Notes: generated from the letters alone by a model not told the origin. A stretch of DNA of 64,000 bases from Verrucomicrobiota bacterium (GCA_016222805.1 JACRQG010000011.1:1-64000); one strand, 5' to 3'; positions 1 to 9,063 are shown, counted from the stretch's first letter. Program-made: numbers and translations.

Positions 1-342
1 CAGCAGCCAGATGGTGCCGGTGTCGCGGTCGACCACGGGACAGGGGTTGCCGCAGGTGTTCGTCGCGTCGTCCCAAACCACCTGGGAGCCGCTCCAGGTG
101 CGGCCGCCGTCGGCCGAGCGTTTGACCAGCAGGTCGATGTCGCCGGCGTCTCCGCCCCCGGACTTTCGCCCTTCGCAGAAGGCGAGGAGCGTTCCGTCCC
201 GCGTCAGGACAATCGCCGGGATGCGATACGTATGATAGCCATCCTGTCCGGAGGTGAAAACGTCCGTCTGTCGGGCAGGCGGGGCGGCGGAGAAGAGGGG
301 GACCAGGCTGAGGGACGCCAGCAGGGCAAAGGTACGGAGCAT
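1..342 (-). CDS. Sialidase (exo-alpha-sialidase, BNR repeat), N-terminal part
   Basis: Only the first 114 codons are in the window; the gene runs off the left edge. The ATG at 342-340 opens a typical signal peptide (MLRTFALLASLSLVPLFSAA), so the protein is probably exported. The mature part has the sialidase hallmark YRIPAIV followed by an acidic, glycine-rich stretch, and a complete Asp-box (SADGGRTWSG). These mark the first blade of a six-bladed beta-propeller neuraminidase that removes terminal sialic acids from glycans. The catalytic Asp, Glu and Tyr residues further along cannot be checked. The amino-sugar catabolic locus at 2388-9013 fits a role in host or environmental glycan use, but that link is inference. 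Confidence 0.85.
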   Translation of the reverse strand, partial: MLRTFALLASLSLVPLFSAAPPARQTDVFTSGQDGYHTYRIPAIVLTRDGTLLAFCEGRKSGGGDAGDIDLLVKRSADGGRTWSGSQVVWDDATNTCGNPCPVVDRDTGTIWLL

Positions 343-552
343 GGTGGGTTTACGCTAACGCCGGACCGGCGGCAGGCGAGGGTGGTTTTGGGGAAACCGA
401 CGGGGCGCCGTCGGGCCGGCGTGGCGGCCGGGGCGACGCCTGCCACCGGTTCCGGCGACGGGCGAAAACGCGGCGCGTCGGTGCGTTATGCACTAAACCC
501 GGGCCGGATCGCGCCGATAAGCGCCTAATCTCCCATAATCCGAGACCTCCTC

Positions 553-1074
553 ATGCCTGCCATCGTGGAAATCACCGAAGAGCTGATCCGCTCGTACATC
601 AACCGGGCGGTCGGCGACGTATTCAAGACCATGTTGGGACGCGAGCCGTCGGCAGTGCGGCACGGCTCAAGCCCCAACGACCCCGCGTTGCCCACCATCG
701 AGGCCCATCGTCCCCAGGTGGTCGGCACCGTCGGTTTCGTCGGTGAAATCAACGGGCTGATCTACCTGCATCTCGACCTGGCGTTCGCGCGCATCTGCAC
801 CTGCCACATGCTCGGCATGACCGATGCGGAGCTCGACGAGGCGGGCGACGACGTGATCAACGACGCCATCGGCGAACTCACCAACATGACGGTGGGCATC
901 TTCAAGAACGGGCTCTGCGACGTCGGCCTGCCCTGCAAGCTGACGATCCCCTCGATCGTGCGCGGCAGCAACTTCGTCATCGAGCCCATCAGCGCCGCGA
1001 CGCGCCACATCTACTACTTCCAGTGCGAAAACCATCGGGTCGTGGCCGACATCCTGATGCAACGGGACGAATAA
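553..1074 (+). CDS. CheX-like chemotaxis phosphatase domain protein
   Basis: 173 residues, about the usual length of CheX. The helix DAIGELTNM contains the E-x-x-N pair (E108, N111) that CheC/CheX/FliY phosphatases use to dephosphorylate CheY-P. The flanking pattern (GxVGF, then GxIYLHLDL) matches the family's repeated beta-alpha layout. The gene ends 18 bp before the double-receiver regulator at 1093, so the two are probably co-transcribed and that regulator is its likely substrate. No flagellar or other che genes are visible, so the pathway controlled is unknown. The start is the ATG at 553; no strong ribosome-binding site is seen. Confidence 0.8.
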   Translation: MPAIVEITEELIRSYINRAVGDVFKTMLGREPSAVRHGSSPNDPALPTIEAHRPQVVGTVGFVGEINGLIYLHLDLAFARICTCHMLGMTDAELDEAGDDVINDAIGELTNMTVGIFKNGLCDVGLPCKLTIPSIVRGSNFVIEPISAATRHIYYFQCENHRVVADILMQRDE

Positions 1075-1092
1075 ACTCCGCCTTTCCTCACC

Positions 1093-2256
1093 ATGCGTTA
1101 CAAAGTGCTCACCGTGGACGATTCGAAGACCGTCCGCATTATCGTCAAGAAGGCCTTCAAGCCCTATGACGTCGAGATCATCGAGGCCGCCAATGGGGTG
1201 GAGGGACTGGCGGTGGCGGCAAAGGAGAGCCCGGACCTCATTCTCCTCGATGTGACGATGCCCGTCATGGATGGCGTCGAGATGTTGACCAAGCTCAAGG
1301 CCGACCCGGCCCTCAAGGGGATGCCGGTGATGATGCTGACGGCGGAAGGCGGTCGCGACAACGTGCTGAAGATCGCCAAGATTGGCGTCCGCGATTACCT
1401 GGTGAAGCCGTTCAAGGAGGAGGTCCTGATCGAGAAGTGCGGCCGCATCATCGATCTCAAGCCGATCACGGAGGGCCCGGCGAAGTCCAAGTCGATCTTC
1501 GATCCCGCGGACGTCCTCGTGCTGGAGGACAAGCCGGCGATCGTCCAGCAGATCAGCGAAGGACTGAAGCACACCCCGTGGAAGGTGCGCGGTGTGGCCT
1601 CCCAGGGCGAGGCGCTCGATGTCTGCACCCGCACCCCGCCCGACGTGATCCTGGTTTCCCTCTCCCTGCCGGAGGAGACGGCGTTTTCCTTCTTCCGCAT
1701 CCTGCGGACCAACGTGAAGACCAAGTACACGCCGGTCTTTGCGCTCGTGGTGAAGACCGAGACGCAGCAGCAGCAGCAGGCGCAGGCGATGGGCTTCAGC
1801 GCCATCATCACCAAGCCGATCGACACGGCGGATCTGGAGTCGAAGATCGCCAAGGCGATGAACCTGGATACGTCGCAGCGTTACTACACCTTCGAGAACG
1901 ACTGCCTGGTGATGCGGTTGCCCGAGAACTGCTCGGCGCCGGTGCTCGCGGAGGCGGCCCACTACCTCAAGGGCAAGCTGACCGAGGCGGTCGATGCCGG
2001 CCAGAACAAGGTCGTGATCGACATCCATCACCTGCGCAACCTGCACATGGGGGTGATCAAGCTGTTGTTCCAGGCGATGCAGACCTGCCGGGAGCTGGCG
2101 CTGCAGTTCGCGCTGGTGGGCAACGCCCAGATCATCTCGGAGTGCAAGGGCTTCGAGGATACGCGCGGCTGGACGTTTTACGAAACGCTGGAGGACGCCA
2201 AGGCGAACCTCGGCAAGTCGGCCGCCGCTCCCCAGCTGGCGACCGCCGGCGTGTGA
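1093..2256 (+). CDS. Response regulator: receiver, degenerate receiver, STAS-like domain
   Basis: 387 residues in three parts. Residues 1-120 are a complete CheY-type receiver with acidic pair D9/D10, phospho-acceptor D53, T83 and K105. Residues about 138-258 are a second receiver fold in which the acceptor position reads VILVSLSLP, so the Asp is replaced and this domain probably cannot be phosphorylated in the usual way. A run of five Gln lies in its fourth helix region. Residues about 268-375 look like a STAS (anti-anti-sigma) or related alpha/beta domain. No DNA-binding or enzymatic output is seen. It follows the CheX-like gene by 18 bp and is followed by a strong terminator. A phosphorylation-controlled partner-binding role is inferred. 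Confidence 0.82.
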   Translation: MRYKVLTVDDSKTVRIIVKKAFKPYDVEIIEAANGVEGLAVAAKESPDLILLDVTMPVMDGVEMLTKLKADPALKGMPVMMLTAEGGRDNVLKIAKIGVRDYLVKPFKEEVLIEKCGRIIDLKPITEGPAKSKSIFDPADVLVLEDKPAIVQQISEGLKHTPWKVRGVASQGEALDVCTRTPPDVILVSLSLPEETAFSFFRILRTNVKTKYTPVFALVVKTETQQQQQAQAMGFSAIITKPIDTADLESKIAKAMNLDTSQRYYTFENDCLVMRLPENCSAPVLAEAAHYLKGKLTEAVDAGQNKVVIDIHHLRNLHMGVIKLLFQAMQTCRELALQFALVGNAQIISECKGFEDTRGWTFYETLEDAKANLGKSAAAPQLATAGV

Positions 2257-2290
2257 CGGATCTTTTCAGGGGGTGTGAAAGTTAGAACCG

Positions 2291-2331
2291 GCGGGCGGTG
2301 CACGGTGTGGGTGCGCCGCCCGCTTCTGTTT
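2291..2331 (+). terminator. Rho-independent terminator after the receiver/STAS gene
   Basis: A 13-bp stem (2291-2303 with 2311-2323) has one G-U wobble and a 7-nt loop, and is followed by the T-rich TTCTGTTT. It lies 34 bp after the stop codon of the response regulator and before the convergent regulator gene that ends at 2388. Confidence 0.75.
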
Positions 2332-2387
2332 GCACGCGGGTAGGCTCCGATCCGCGCCGGAAGCGCGGGATGCCGTCCGCCGGGCGG

Positions 2388-3500
2388 TTAGGTCGTGGCT
2401 CCGGGCCAGACTTCCGGCTCAAAGGTGCGCGCCTCGCCGCCGCCGCGATCCAGCGTCCGGACGGCGGCCTGACCGAGTTGGCGGAAATCGTATCGCAGGC
2501 AGCTGAGTTCCGCGCGGCTGGCCGTGTCGGTGCCCATGACCGACAAGAGGCCCACCGCCGTCGGGCACGCGATGCCGGACTCCTGCAGCGCCGATCGGAG
2601 CAGAACCGCGACGTTGTCCTCCGGGCAGAGCAGGGCGGTCCGCCGGGGGGAGCGGCGCAGTCCCTGGACGAGCTTGCGGCGGTCCGGGGCGGTCGCCGCG
2701 ACCGCGGGCGCGAGCAGGCGGTCGGCGCAACCGAGCTCGTCCGCCACGGTGCGGAGCGACGCCGCGAACTCGTCGACCGCCGGATCCCCGTCAAAGGGGT
2801 GCACCGGCAGGATGCGCTCGAAACCGCGGCCGAGGAGATGTCCGACGGCCTTGAACGCGCCGGCGCGGAAGTCGGCGCGGACATTTCCAAACGGGGCGAC
2901 GGCGCAGGTGCGGAACAGCACGACCGCCGGTTGCAGCCGATCGGCAAAGGCCTGCAGCGCTTCGTCGGACCAGACATGATCGAGGACGTACCCTCCGGCG
3001 GCATCGCCATGGCGGGCGAGGAAGTCCTCCAGGATTGCGCGCTGCTGGGCGACCGGGGCGAACCGCGGCGGCTCGGCCGGATCGGGGTGATTGACGAGCA
3101 ATTCGTCGTGCCAGAGGAGCATGGTGCGGCGGCCGGCTCCGCAGCCGGCGCTGATGCCCTCGAGGAGTTCGCGGTAGAGTTCGCTGCCGAGTTCGAGCCG
3201 GCGGATGAGGCAGGCGACCGGTTTCGGGCGGTCAAGGAGGAGCCGGGCGCCGGCGGGGAAGTACCGGCCGCTTCCCGGCTGCTGCCAGATTTCTCCGGCC
3301 TCAGCCAGCCGGCGGAGGGCGCGAAAGACCGTCGTGTTCGCCACTCCCAGGCGAAGGCCAAGCTCCCGGGTGGTCGGGAGCGGCTCATGCGGTCCCGTTT
3401 CCGCGAGGAGCTGGCGAAGGCGGTCCGGAAGCCCGGCGTCGGCCCGGCGGGAGCGAAGCGGGGAGGGGGAGGCGGGAGAGCGGCGACGGGCCGGGGCCAT
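2388..3500 (-). CDS. GntR/LacI-type transcriptional regulator of the amino-sugar locus
   Basis: 370 residues from the ATG at 3500. In-frame upstream codons allow a longer TTG-started form reaching 3545, but that would run towards the operator. The N-terminal 75 residues form a GntR-type winged helix (LPTTRELGLRLGVANTTVFR, then a wing ending in GSGRYF). The rest resembles the periplasmic-binding-protein effector domain of LacI/AraR-type regulators, including PFDGDPAVDEF and the late GxDTAS segment. It is divergent from the NahK-NagB gene, and a perfect 12-bp palindrome lies between them. A ligand-relieved repressor of the amino-sugar genes and of itself is inferred. The ligand is unknown; an amino sugar or its phosphate is likely. 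Confidence 0.82.
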   Translation of the reverse strand: MAPARRRSPASPSPLRSRRADAGLPDRLRQLLAETGPHEPLPTTRELGLRLGVANTTVFRALRRLAEAGEIWQQPGSGRYFPAGARLLLDRPKPVACLIRRLELGSELYRELLEGISAGCGAGRRTMLLWHDELLVNHPDPAEPPRFAPVAQQRAILEDFLARHGDAAGGYVLDHVWSDEALQAFADRLQPAVVLFRTCAVAPFGNVRADFRAGAFKAVGHLLGRGFERILPVHPFDGDPAVDEFAASLRTVADELGCADRLLAPAVAATAPDRRKLVQGLRRSPRRTALLCPEDNVAVLLRSALQESGIACPTAVGLLSVMGTDTASRAELSCLRYDFRQLGQAAVRTLDRGGGEARTFEPEVWPGATT

Positions 3501-3538
3501 GGAGCGCGGCGGCACCGTGGCCGAGCCGAAGACCTGAT

Positions 3539-3583
3539 GCAACAAGCAAATTTCTGTTGCGCAACAAATGTTCCTACTGTTGT
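3539..3583. promoter_or_regulatory. Candidate operator: palindrome TGTTGCGCAACA with extra half-sites
   Basis: 3555-3566 is a perfect 12-bp palindrome (TGTTGCGCAACA). A further GCAACA lies at 3539-3544 and a TGTTG at 3578-3582, so half-sites repeat around the core. The block is in the short AT-richer divergent gap between the regulator (start 3500) and the amino-sugar enzyme gene (start 3593). This is where a GntR/LacI-type regulator would block both promoters. Confidence 0.65.
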
Positions 3584-3592
3584 GTGGCGCGG

Positions 3593-6500
3593 ATGTCCCC
3601 CCGACCCATCGACTCGACCGAACTTCGTGCCGTGGCCTCCGCTTTCCGCCTCGGCGGCACCTACTGTGGCGGCGCCCCCTACGGCAACGGCCACATCAAC
3701 GATACCTTTGCCGTCTCCTTCGAGCAGGGCGGCGTCACCACCCGGTACATTCTGCAGCGGATCAACGAAAACGTCTTCCGCCAGGTCGACGCGGTGATGG
3801 AAAACGTCGCCCGGGTCACGGCGCACGCCGGGCGCCGCGCGGTCGCCTCGGGCGCCCCGGACGCGATTCGCCGGGCGCTCACGCTCATTCCCACGCGGTC
3901 CGGCGGCAACCTGCACCGCGATGCCATGGGCGCGTGGCGGTGTTACATCTTCATTGAGGGGGCGACATCACACGACCTGATCGAGCATCCCGCCATGGCG
4001 CGCGAGGCCGCGCGGGCCTTTGGCGAGTTCCAGCGCCTCCTCTCCGACCTGCCCGGCGGCCGCCTGCTCGAGACGATCCCGGACTTTCACCACACGCCGA
4101 AACGGCTGGAGGCCCTGCGCCGGGCGATCGCTGCGGACTCCCGTGGCCGGGTGCGCGAGGCGGGGCCGGAAATCGCCTTTGTCCTGGAGCGGGCCGGGAT
4201 GGTCGGAACCCTCCTGGACCTGCAGGCGCGCGGCAAGATGCCGGAGCGCGTCACGCACAACGACACCAAGATCAACAACGTGCTGATCGATGATCAGACG
4301 GGCGCCGGCATCTGCGTGATCGACCTCGACACGGTCATGCCCGGGCTCGCGCTCTACGATTTCGGCGACATGGTGCGTTCGGCCACCAACTCCGCGGCGG
4401 AGGACGAGCCGGACGTTGCGAAGGTGAAGGCGCGCCTGGACATCTTCGACGCGCTCGTCGAGGGGTATCTCGGGGCGACGCGATCCATCCTCACCGAGGC
4501 GGAAATCGATCACCTGGCCTTCTCCGGGCGGCTGATCACCCTGGAGATCGGCATCCGGTTTCTCACCGACTACCTGGAGGGCGACACCTACTTCAAGGTG
4601 CACCGGCCGGGTCACAACCTGGAGCGCGCCCGCACGCAGTTCGCCCTCGTCCGGAGCATGGAGGAGCAGCAGCAGGAGATGGAGGCGATCGTCCGCCGGC
4701 ATGCCAGCCGGCCGGCCGCGATCGCCGCGCGGCATCCCCACCAGCCGGCGATTCCCACCTCGGTGGAGTCCCAGCAGCGCGAGCGGATTCCCACCGAGAT
4801 CTTCGATACGGCCGACGACGCCTGCCGGCGCCTCGCCGGCGAGATTGCCACCCTCATCCGGACCAACACCGCGGCCGGCCGCAACACCGTGCTCGGCCTG
4901 GCGACCGGCTCCACGCCCGTGCGACTCTACAAGCAGCTGATCCGGCTCCACCGCACCGAGGGCCTCAGCTTCTCCCGCGTCCTGACCTTCAACCTCGACG
5001 AATACTATGGCCTGTCGCGGGAGCACCCCGAGAGCTACTGGCGGTTCATGCACGAGCAGCTCTTCAACCACATCGACATCCCGGCGGAGAATATCCACGT
5101 GCCGGACGGCACGGTGGCGCGCTCGGACGTCTTTGCCTGGTGCCGCGCGTACGAGGAGAAGATCCGCGCCGCCGGTGGGCTCGACCTCCAGGTGCTCGGC
5201 ATCGGACGGACGGGACACATCGGCTTCAACGAACCGGGTTCCTCGCGCGAGTCGCGGACACGGTTGGTGACGCTCGACGGCCTGACCCGCCGCGATGCGG
5301 CCCGCGACTTCCTGGGCGAAGCCAACGTGCCGCGACATGCCATCACCATGGGCGTCGGCACGATTCTCGATGCGCGGCGCATCGTGCTGCTGGCCTGGGG
5401 TGAGTCGAAGGCCGGGGTCATCGCGGAAGCAGTCGAAGGCACGCCCACGGACTCGCTGCCGGCCAGTTTCCTTCAGGGGCATCCCCAGGTCCGCTTCCTG
5501 ATCGACCGGGCGGCGGCGGCGGCGCTGACCCGGGTCCGGCACCCGTGGCTCGTGACGCCAATCGAGTGGACGCCGATTGTGACGCGACGCGCCGTCATGT
5601 GGCTGGCCAAGACGGTGAAGAAACCCGTGCTGAAGCTGCTCGACGAGGATTACAGCGAACACGGCATGGCGGACCTCCTGACCGAACACGGCCCGTCCTA
5701 CGGGCTGAACATCCGGATCTTTAACGAGATTCAGCACACGATCACCGGCTGGCCCGGCGGCAAGCCCAACGCGGACGATTCCTTCCGCCCTGAGCGCGCC
5801 TTTCCGTTCCCGAAGCGCGTGGTCGTGTTCAGCCCGGAGCCGTCCCATGATGTGCTGGGGATGGGCGGGACGTTGCGCCGCCTGAAGGACCAGGGACACG
5901 GGGTGACGGTGGTGTACCTGACCTCCGGAAACCTGGCGGTGCCCGACGAGGAGGCGGTGATGGCCGCGGATCTCGTTGGTGAAATCGCCGAGACGCTGGC
6001 GCGCTCCCAGGGGCCGGTGGCGGACTTCGCGCGCACGGCACGGCGCGAACTCCTCGAAAAATCCGCCTTTGCCGGCGACTCCGTCTCGATCCGCCGGTTG
6101 AAGGGCCTGCTGCGGCGCGGGGAGGCGCGTGCCTCGCTGCGGGACTGCGGCTACACGGCGGAGCAGGCGAGATTCCTGGATCTGGCCTTCTACGAACGGG
6201 GCCGGTACCGGCAGTTCGTCCCCGACGACGCTGATGTCGCCGCGGTTGCGTCCGTTTTGCGTGAATACACGCCGAACCAGATCTTCCTGACCGGCGACCG
6301 CGACGATCCCTCCTCGATTCCGGCGGTCTGCTACGACATCGTGCGACGGGCCTGCCGGCTCGTGGCGGAGGAATCGTGGTTCCGCGAGTGCCGGGCCTGG
6401 GTGTACCGTGGGGTGGAGCATCCGTGGGAGGCGGCGGACATCGACATGGCGGTGCCGCTGAGCCCGCGGGAACTTGCCCAAAAGGTGCAGGCGGTGTTCC

Positions 6501-6661
6501 ACCACAAGAGCCAGCGGAGCCAGACGCCGGTCGCCGCGGGCTTGCGCGAGCCCTGGCAGCAGTCCGAACAACAGAACCGCGCCCTGGCGGCCACCTACGA
6601 CGAACTGGGTCTTGCCGACTACGAAGCACTCGAGGGCTTCGCCCGCGCGCGGCTCGAATAG
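3593..6661 (+). CDS. Trifunctional NahK-like kinase / glucosamine-6-P deaminase / PIG-L-like protein
   Basis: 1022 residues from the ATG at 3593. An upstream in-frame GTG-type start lies inside the operator and is less likely. Residues 1-380 match N-acetylhexosamine 1-kinase of the APH fold, with the catalytic loop THNDTKINN (D224) and the metal-binding DLDTVMPG. Residues about 400-655 are glucosamine-6-phosphate deaminase (NagB): LGLATGSTP, FNLDEYYGL and the active-site GIGRTGHIGFNEPGSS. Residues about 745-1022 match the PIG-L/LmbE-like domain found C-terminally in long NagB proteins, but its metal motif reads SPEPSHD (E749-D753) where the family has HPDD. The kinase would make hexosamine-1-P and NagB would convert GlcN-6-P to fructose-6-P plus ammonia. 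The N-terminal kinase fusion is unusual. Confidence 0.88.
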   Translation: MSPRPIDSTELRAVASAFRLGGTYCGGAPYGNGHINDTFAVSFEQGGVTTRYILQRINENVFRQVDAVMENVARVTAHAGRRAVASGAPDAIRRALTLIPTRSGGNLHRDAMGAWRCYIFIEGATSHDLIEHPAMAREAARAFGEFQRLLSDLPGGRLLETIPDFHHTPKRLEALRRAIAADSRGRVREAGPEIAFVLERAGMVGTLLDLQARGKMPERVTHNDTKINNVLIDDQTGAGICVIDLDTVMPGLALYDFGDMVRSATNSAAEDEPDVAKVKARLDIFDALVEGYLGATRSILTEAEIDHLAFSGRLITLEIGIRFLTDYLEGDTYFKVHRPGHNLERARTQFALVRSMEEQQQEMEAIVRRHASRPAAIAARHPHQPAIPTSVESQQRERIPTEIFDTADDACRRLAGEIATLIRTNTAAGRNTVLGLATGSTPVRLYKQLIRLHRTEGLSFSRVLTFNLDEYYGLSREHPESYWRFMHEQLFNHIDIPAENIHVPDGTVARSDVFAWCRAYEEKIRAAGGLDLQVLGIGRTGHIGFNEPGSSRESRTRLVTLDGLTRRDAARDFLGEANVPRHAITMGVGTILDARRIVLLAWGESKAGVIAEAVEGTPTDSLPASFLQGHPQVRFLIDRAAAAALTRVRHPWLVTPIEWTPIVTRRAVMWLAKTVKKPVLKLLDEDYSEHGMADLLTEHGPSYGLNIRIFNEIQHTITGWPGGKPNADDSFRPERAFPFPKRVVVFSPEPSHDVLGMGGTLRRLKDQGHGVTVVYLTSGNLAVPDEEAVMAADLVGEIAETLARSQGPVADFARTARRELLEKSAFAGDSVSIRRLKGLLRRGEARASLRDCGYTAEQARFLDLAFYERGRYRQFVPDDADVAAVASVLREYTPNQIFLTGDRDDPSSIPAVCYDIVRRACRLVAEESWFRECRAWVYRGVEHPWEAADIDMAVPLSPRELAQKVQAVFHHKSQRSQTPVAAGLREPWQQSEQQNRALAATYDELGLADYEALEGFARARLE

Positions 6662-6726
6662 GCCCGGTCCCGACGGCAGCCGGCCGCTCCTCCCGGGCCA
6701 AACCAAGTCAGTCTCCTTTCCCTATC

Positions 6727-8127
6727 ATGCTCGACCTCCGTCCTTCTGTCCGTCCCGCGCTGGAACGGGACTTTCTTCCCGCGGCGCTTTGGAATCGGGC
6801 GTACCGCGCCCTGGTGGCCCGGGATCCCGGCTCGCGGCCCTTCACCATCGTGTTGAGTTCGCCCGGTGGTGCGGTGTCGCGGCACGACAGCCGGGTGCTC
6901 GCCGCCGCGCATCCCGCAGCGCCGCTGACCCTCACCTATGCGGAGCGGCTGCTCAAGTTCCTGCTCTGGCAAAAGGGCGGATGCCACGTGAGGATCGCGG
7001 GCGCCGACGAGATTGCCCGGGCGCTGGCCGCCCTCTACGCGCCCGGCGGACGGCGGGCCTTCGATCATGGGTTCATGGGAGAAAAGACCTATCGCGCACC
7101 GTTCACCGTGGAAGCGGTGCCGGCGGAGGGTCTGCCCGAGGAGGTCGTGCCGTCGCTGCCGGTGGGCCGACACCTGGAGGGGTGCCGCATCGGTTTCGAT
7201 CTCGGTGGAAGTGATCGGAAAGCCGCGGCGGTCATCGACGGCAAGGTGGTCTTTTCGGAGGAGATTCCGTGGGATCCCTATTTCCAGAAAGACCCGAGCT
7301 ACCATCTCGAGGGGGTGCATGATTCGCTGCAACGGGCGGCCGCGCACCTGCCCCGGGTGGATGCGATTGGCGGCAGTTCGGCTGGTATCTACGTGAACAA
7401 CGAGGTGCGCGTGGCCTCGCTCTTCCGCGGGGTGCCGCCGGAGTTGTTCGAACGCCACGTGCGGCGGATGTTCTTCACTCTGCAGGAGCGGTGGGGCGGG
7501 ATCCCCTTCGAGGTGGCCAACGACGGCGAGGTCACGGCCCTGGCCGGGTCGATGTCGCTCGGCGACGGCGCGGTGCTGGGCGTGGCGATGGGCACGAGCA
7601 CGGCCGCAGGTTACGTCACGCCGCGGGGCGGGATCACCCCGTGGTTAAACGAACTCGCCTTTGCCCCGGTGGACTACCACGAGGCTGCGCCGAGAGACGA
7701 ATGGTCCGGCGACACGGGCTGCGGCGTGCAGTACTTTTCGCAGCAGGGTGTCGGCCGGCTGGCCAAGGTCGCGGGCTTTGAGTTTCCCGCGGGCCTGCCG
7801 CTGCCGGAGCAGTTGATCGCGGTGCAAAAGGCAATGGCGGCGGGCGATCCCCGCGCACGGACGATTTACGATTCCATCGGCGTGGCCTTCGGCTACGCGA
7901 TCGCCCACTACGCGGACTTCTACGAACTGCGGCACGTGCTGGTGCTCGGCCGCGTCACCAGTGGTGCCGGCGGCGACTTGATCCTCGCCCGGGCGCGTGA
8001 CGTGCTGCGCGTGGAGTTCCCGGCGCTGGCGGCCCGCGTCCAATTGCATACGCCGGATGAAAAGGACAAGCGACACGGCCAGGCGATCGCCGCCGCGAGC
8101 CTGCCGCCCCTCCGCCCGGTCCGCTGA
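6727..8127 (+). CDS. ROK-family sugar kinase-like protein
   Basis: 466 residues, longer than the 300-400 usual for ROK kinases because about 155 N-terminal residues precede the ROK fold. That extension carries no motif I recognise. The ROK core starts at IGFDLGGSDRKAA (phosphate-1 loop), continues through the ANDGE segment and GVAMGTSTAAGYV (second glycine loop), and ends with a VLGRVTSG-type adenosine region. The classical ROK zinc signature (CxCGxxGC) is not evident; GDTGCGVQYF sits in that region instead. The gene lies 65 bp after the NagB fusion and 34 bp before the PIG-L deacetylase, so an operon is likely. A hexosamine kinase or a sugar sensor are both possible. Confidence 0.78.
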   Translation: MLDLRPSVRPALERDFLPAALWNRAYRALVARDPGSRPFTIVLSSPGGAVSRHDSRVLAAAHPAAPLTLTYAERLLKFLLWQKGGCHVRIAGADEIARALAALYAPGGRRAFDHGFMGEKTYRAPFTVEAVPAEGLPEEVVPSLPVGRHLEGCRIGFDLGGSDRKAAAVIDGKVVFSEEIPWDPYFQKDPSYHLEGVHDSLQRAAAHLPRVDAIGGSSAGIYVNNEVRVASLFRGVPPELFERHVRRMFFTLQERWGGIPFEVANDGEVTALAGSMSLGDGAVLGVAMGTSTAAGYVTPRGGITPWLNELAFAPVDYHEAAPRDEWSGDTGCGVQYFSQQGVGRLAKVAGFEFPAGLPLPEQLIAVQKAMAAGDPRARTIYDSIGVAFGYAIAHYADFYELRHVLVLGRVTSGAGGDLILARARDVLRVEFPALAARVQLHTPDEKDKRHGQAIAAASLPPLRPVR

Positions 8128-8161
8128 CCTCCACCGATTCCAACTTCAAGCCCTTCTCCGT

Positions 8162-9013
8162 ATGAAACTCTCCCATCCGAAAGCCGACCTGTACGTCCCC
8201 GCTGGTGATTCCGCTCCGGAAGCGGCGCTCGCCCGCGTCACCCACCTGTGCGTCGCGGCCCACCAGGACGACATCGAAATCATGGCCCACGCCGGCATCA
8301 GCGACTGCCTCGACACGCCCGGAAAGGCGTTCGGCGGGGTGGTGGTGACCAACGGCGCGGGTTCTCCCCGCACCGGGGCCTATGCCCACATGACCGACGA
8401 GGAGATGCAGGACGTGCGCCGGCAGGAGCAGCGGGCGGCGGCGAAACTGGGCCGCTACGCGATCCAGCTGCAGCTCGCCCACCCGAGTTCCGTGGTGAAG
8501 AAGGCCGGAGACCCCGGCGTGGCGGCGGACCTCGCGCTGATTTTCGGCGGATGCAGCGCGGAGGTCGTTTACCTGCACAACCCGGCGGACAAACACGACA
8601 CCCACGTCGCCGTGATGCTGCGCTGTCTCGAGGCGATGCGAGCGCTCCCGGCCGGAAAGCGGCCGCGCCGCGTGTTGGGCTGCGAAGTCTGGCGGGACCT
8701 CGATTGGGTGGTGGATTCCGACAAGGTGCTGCTCGACGCCGGGCGCCATCCCGAACTCGCGGTGGAGTTGCTGAAAGTCTTCGATTCCCAGGTGACGGGT
8801 GGCAAACGGTACGATCTCGCCACGATGGGGCGCCGGATGGCCCACGCGACCTACCATACGTCGCATGCGACCGACAAGGTGGCGGGCATCACTTGGGCCA
8901 TGGACCTCACGCCACTGATCACGAACCCAGGTCTTTCCGTGGAGGAGTACACTCTGGGTTACCTCCGCCGCCTGCAGGACGATGTGGTGGCTCGCGTGAG
9001 GAAGTTCTCGTAA
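8162..9013 (+). CDS. PIG-L/LmbE family N-deacetylase
   Basis: 283 residues. The motif AAHQDDIE (H34, D36, D37) is the zinc and catalytic signature of the PIG-L/LmbE family, which removes the N-acetyl group from GlcNAc-containing substrates. The late His pair in NPADKHDTHV supplies the remaining metal ligand region. It is the last gene of the amino-sugar run. Unlike the PIG-L-like domain at the end of the NagB fusion, its metal motif is intact, so it could supply the deacetylation step (GlcNAc or GlcNAc-phosphate to the glucosamine form) that NagB needs. The exact substrate is not determined. Confidence 0.85.
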   Translation: MKLSHPKADLYVPAGDSAPEAALARVTHLCVAAHQDDIEIMAHAGISDCLDTPGKAFGGVVVTNGAGSPRTGAYAHMTDEEMQDVRRQEQRAAAKLGRYAIQLQLAHPSSVVKKAGDPGVAADLALIFGGCSAEVVYLHNPADKHDTHVAVMLRCLEAMRALPAGKRPRRVLGCEVWRDLDWVVDSDKVLLDAGRHPELAVELLKVFDSQVTGGKRYDLATMGRRMAHATYHTSHATDKVAGITWAMDLTPLITNPGLSVEEYTLGYLRRLQDDVVARVRKFS

Positions 9014-9063
9014 GCGACGGCGGCGTCGATCGGCAGGATCGCGCCGCCCCGCTGTTGGCAGTC

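Noticed and set aside
1765-1790. CAG trinucleotide run
   Set aside because: It encodes five Gln within the second receiver domain; too short to be a functional repeat on its own.
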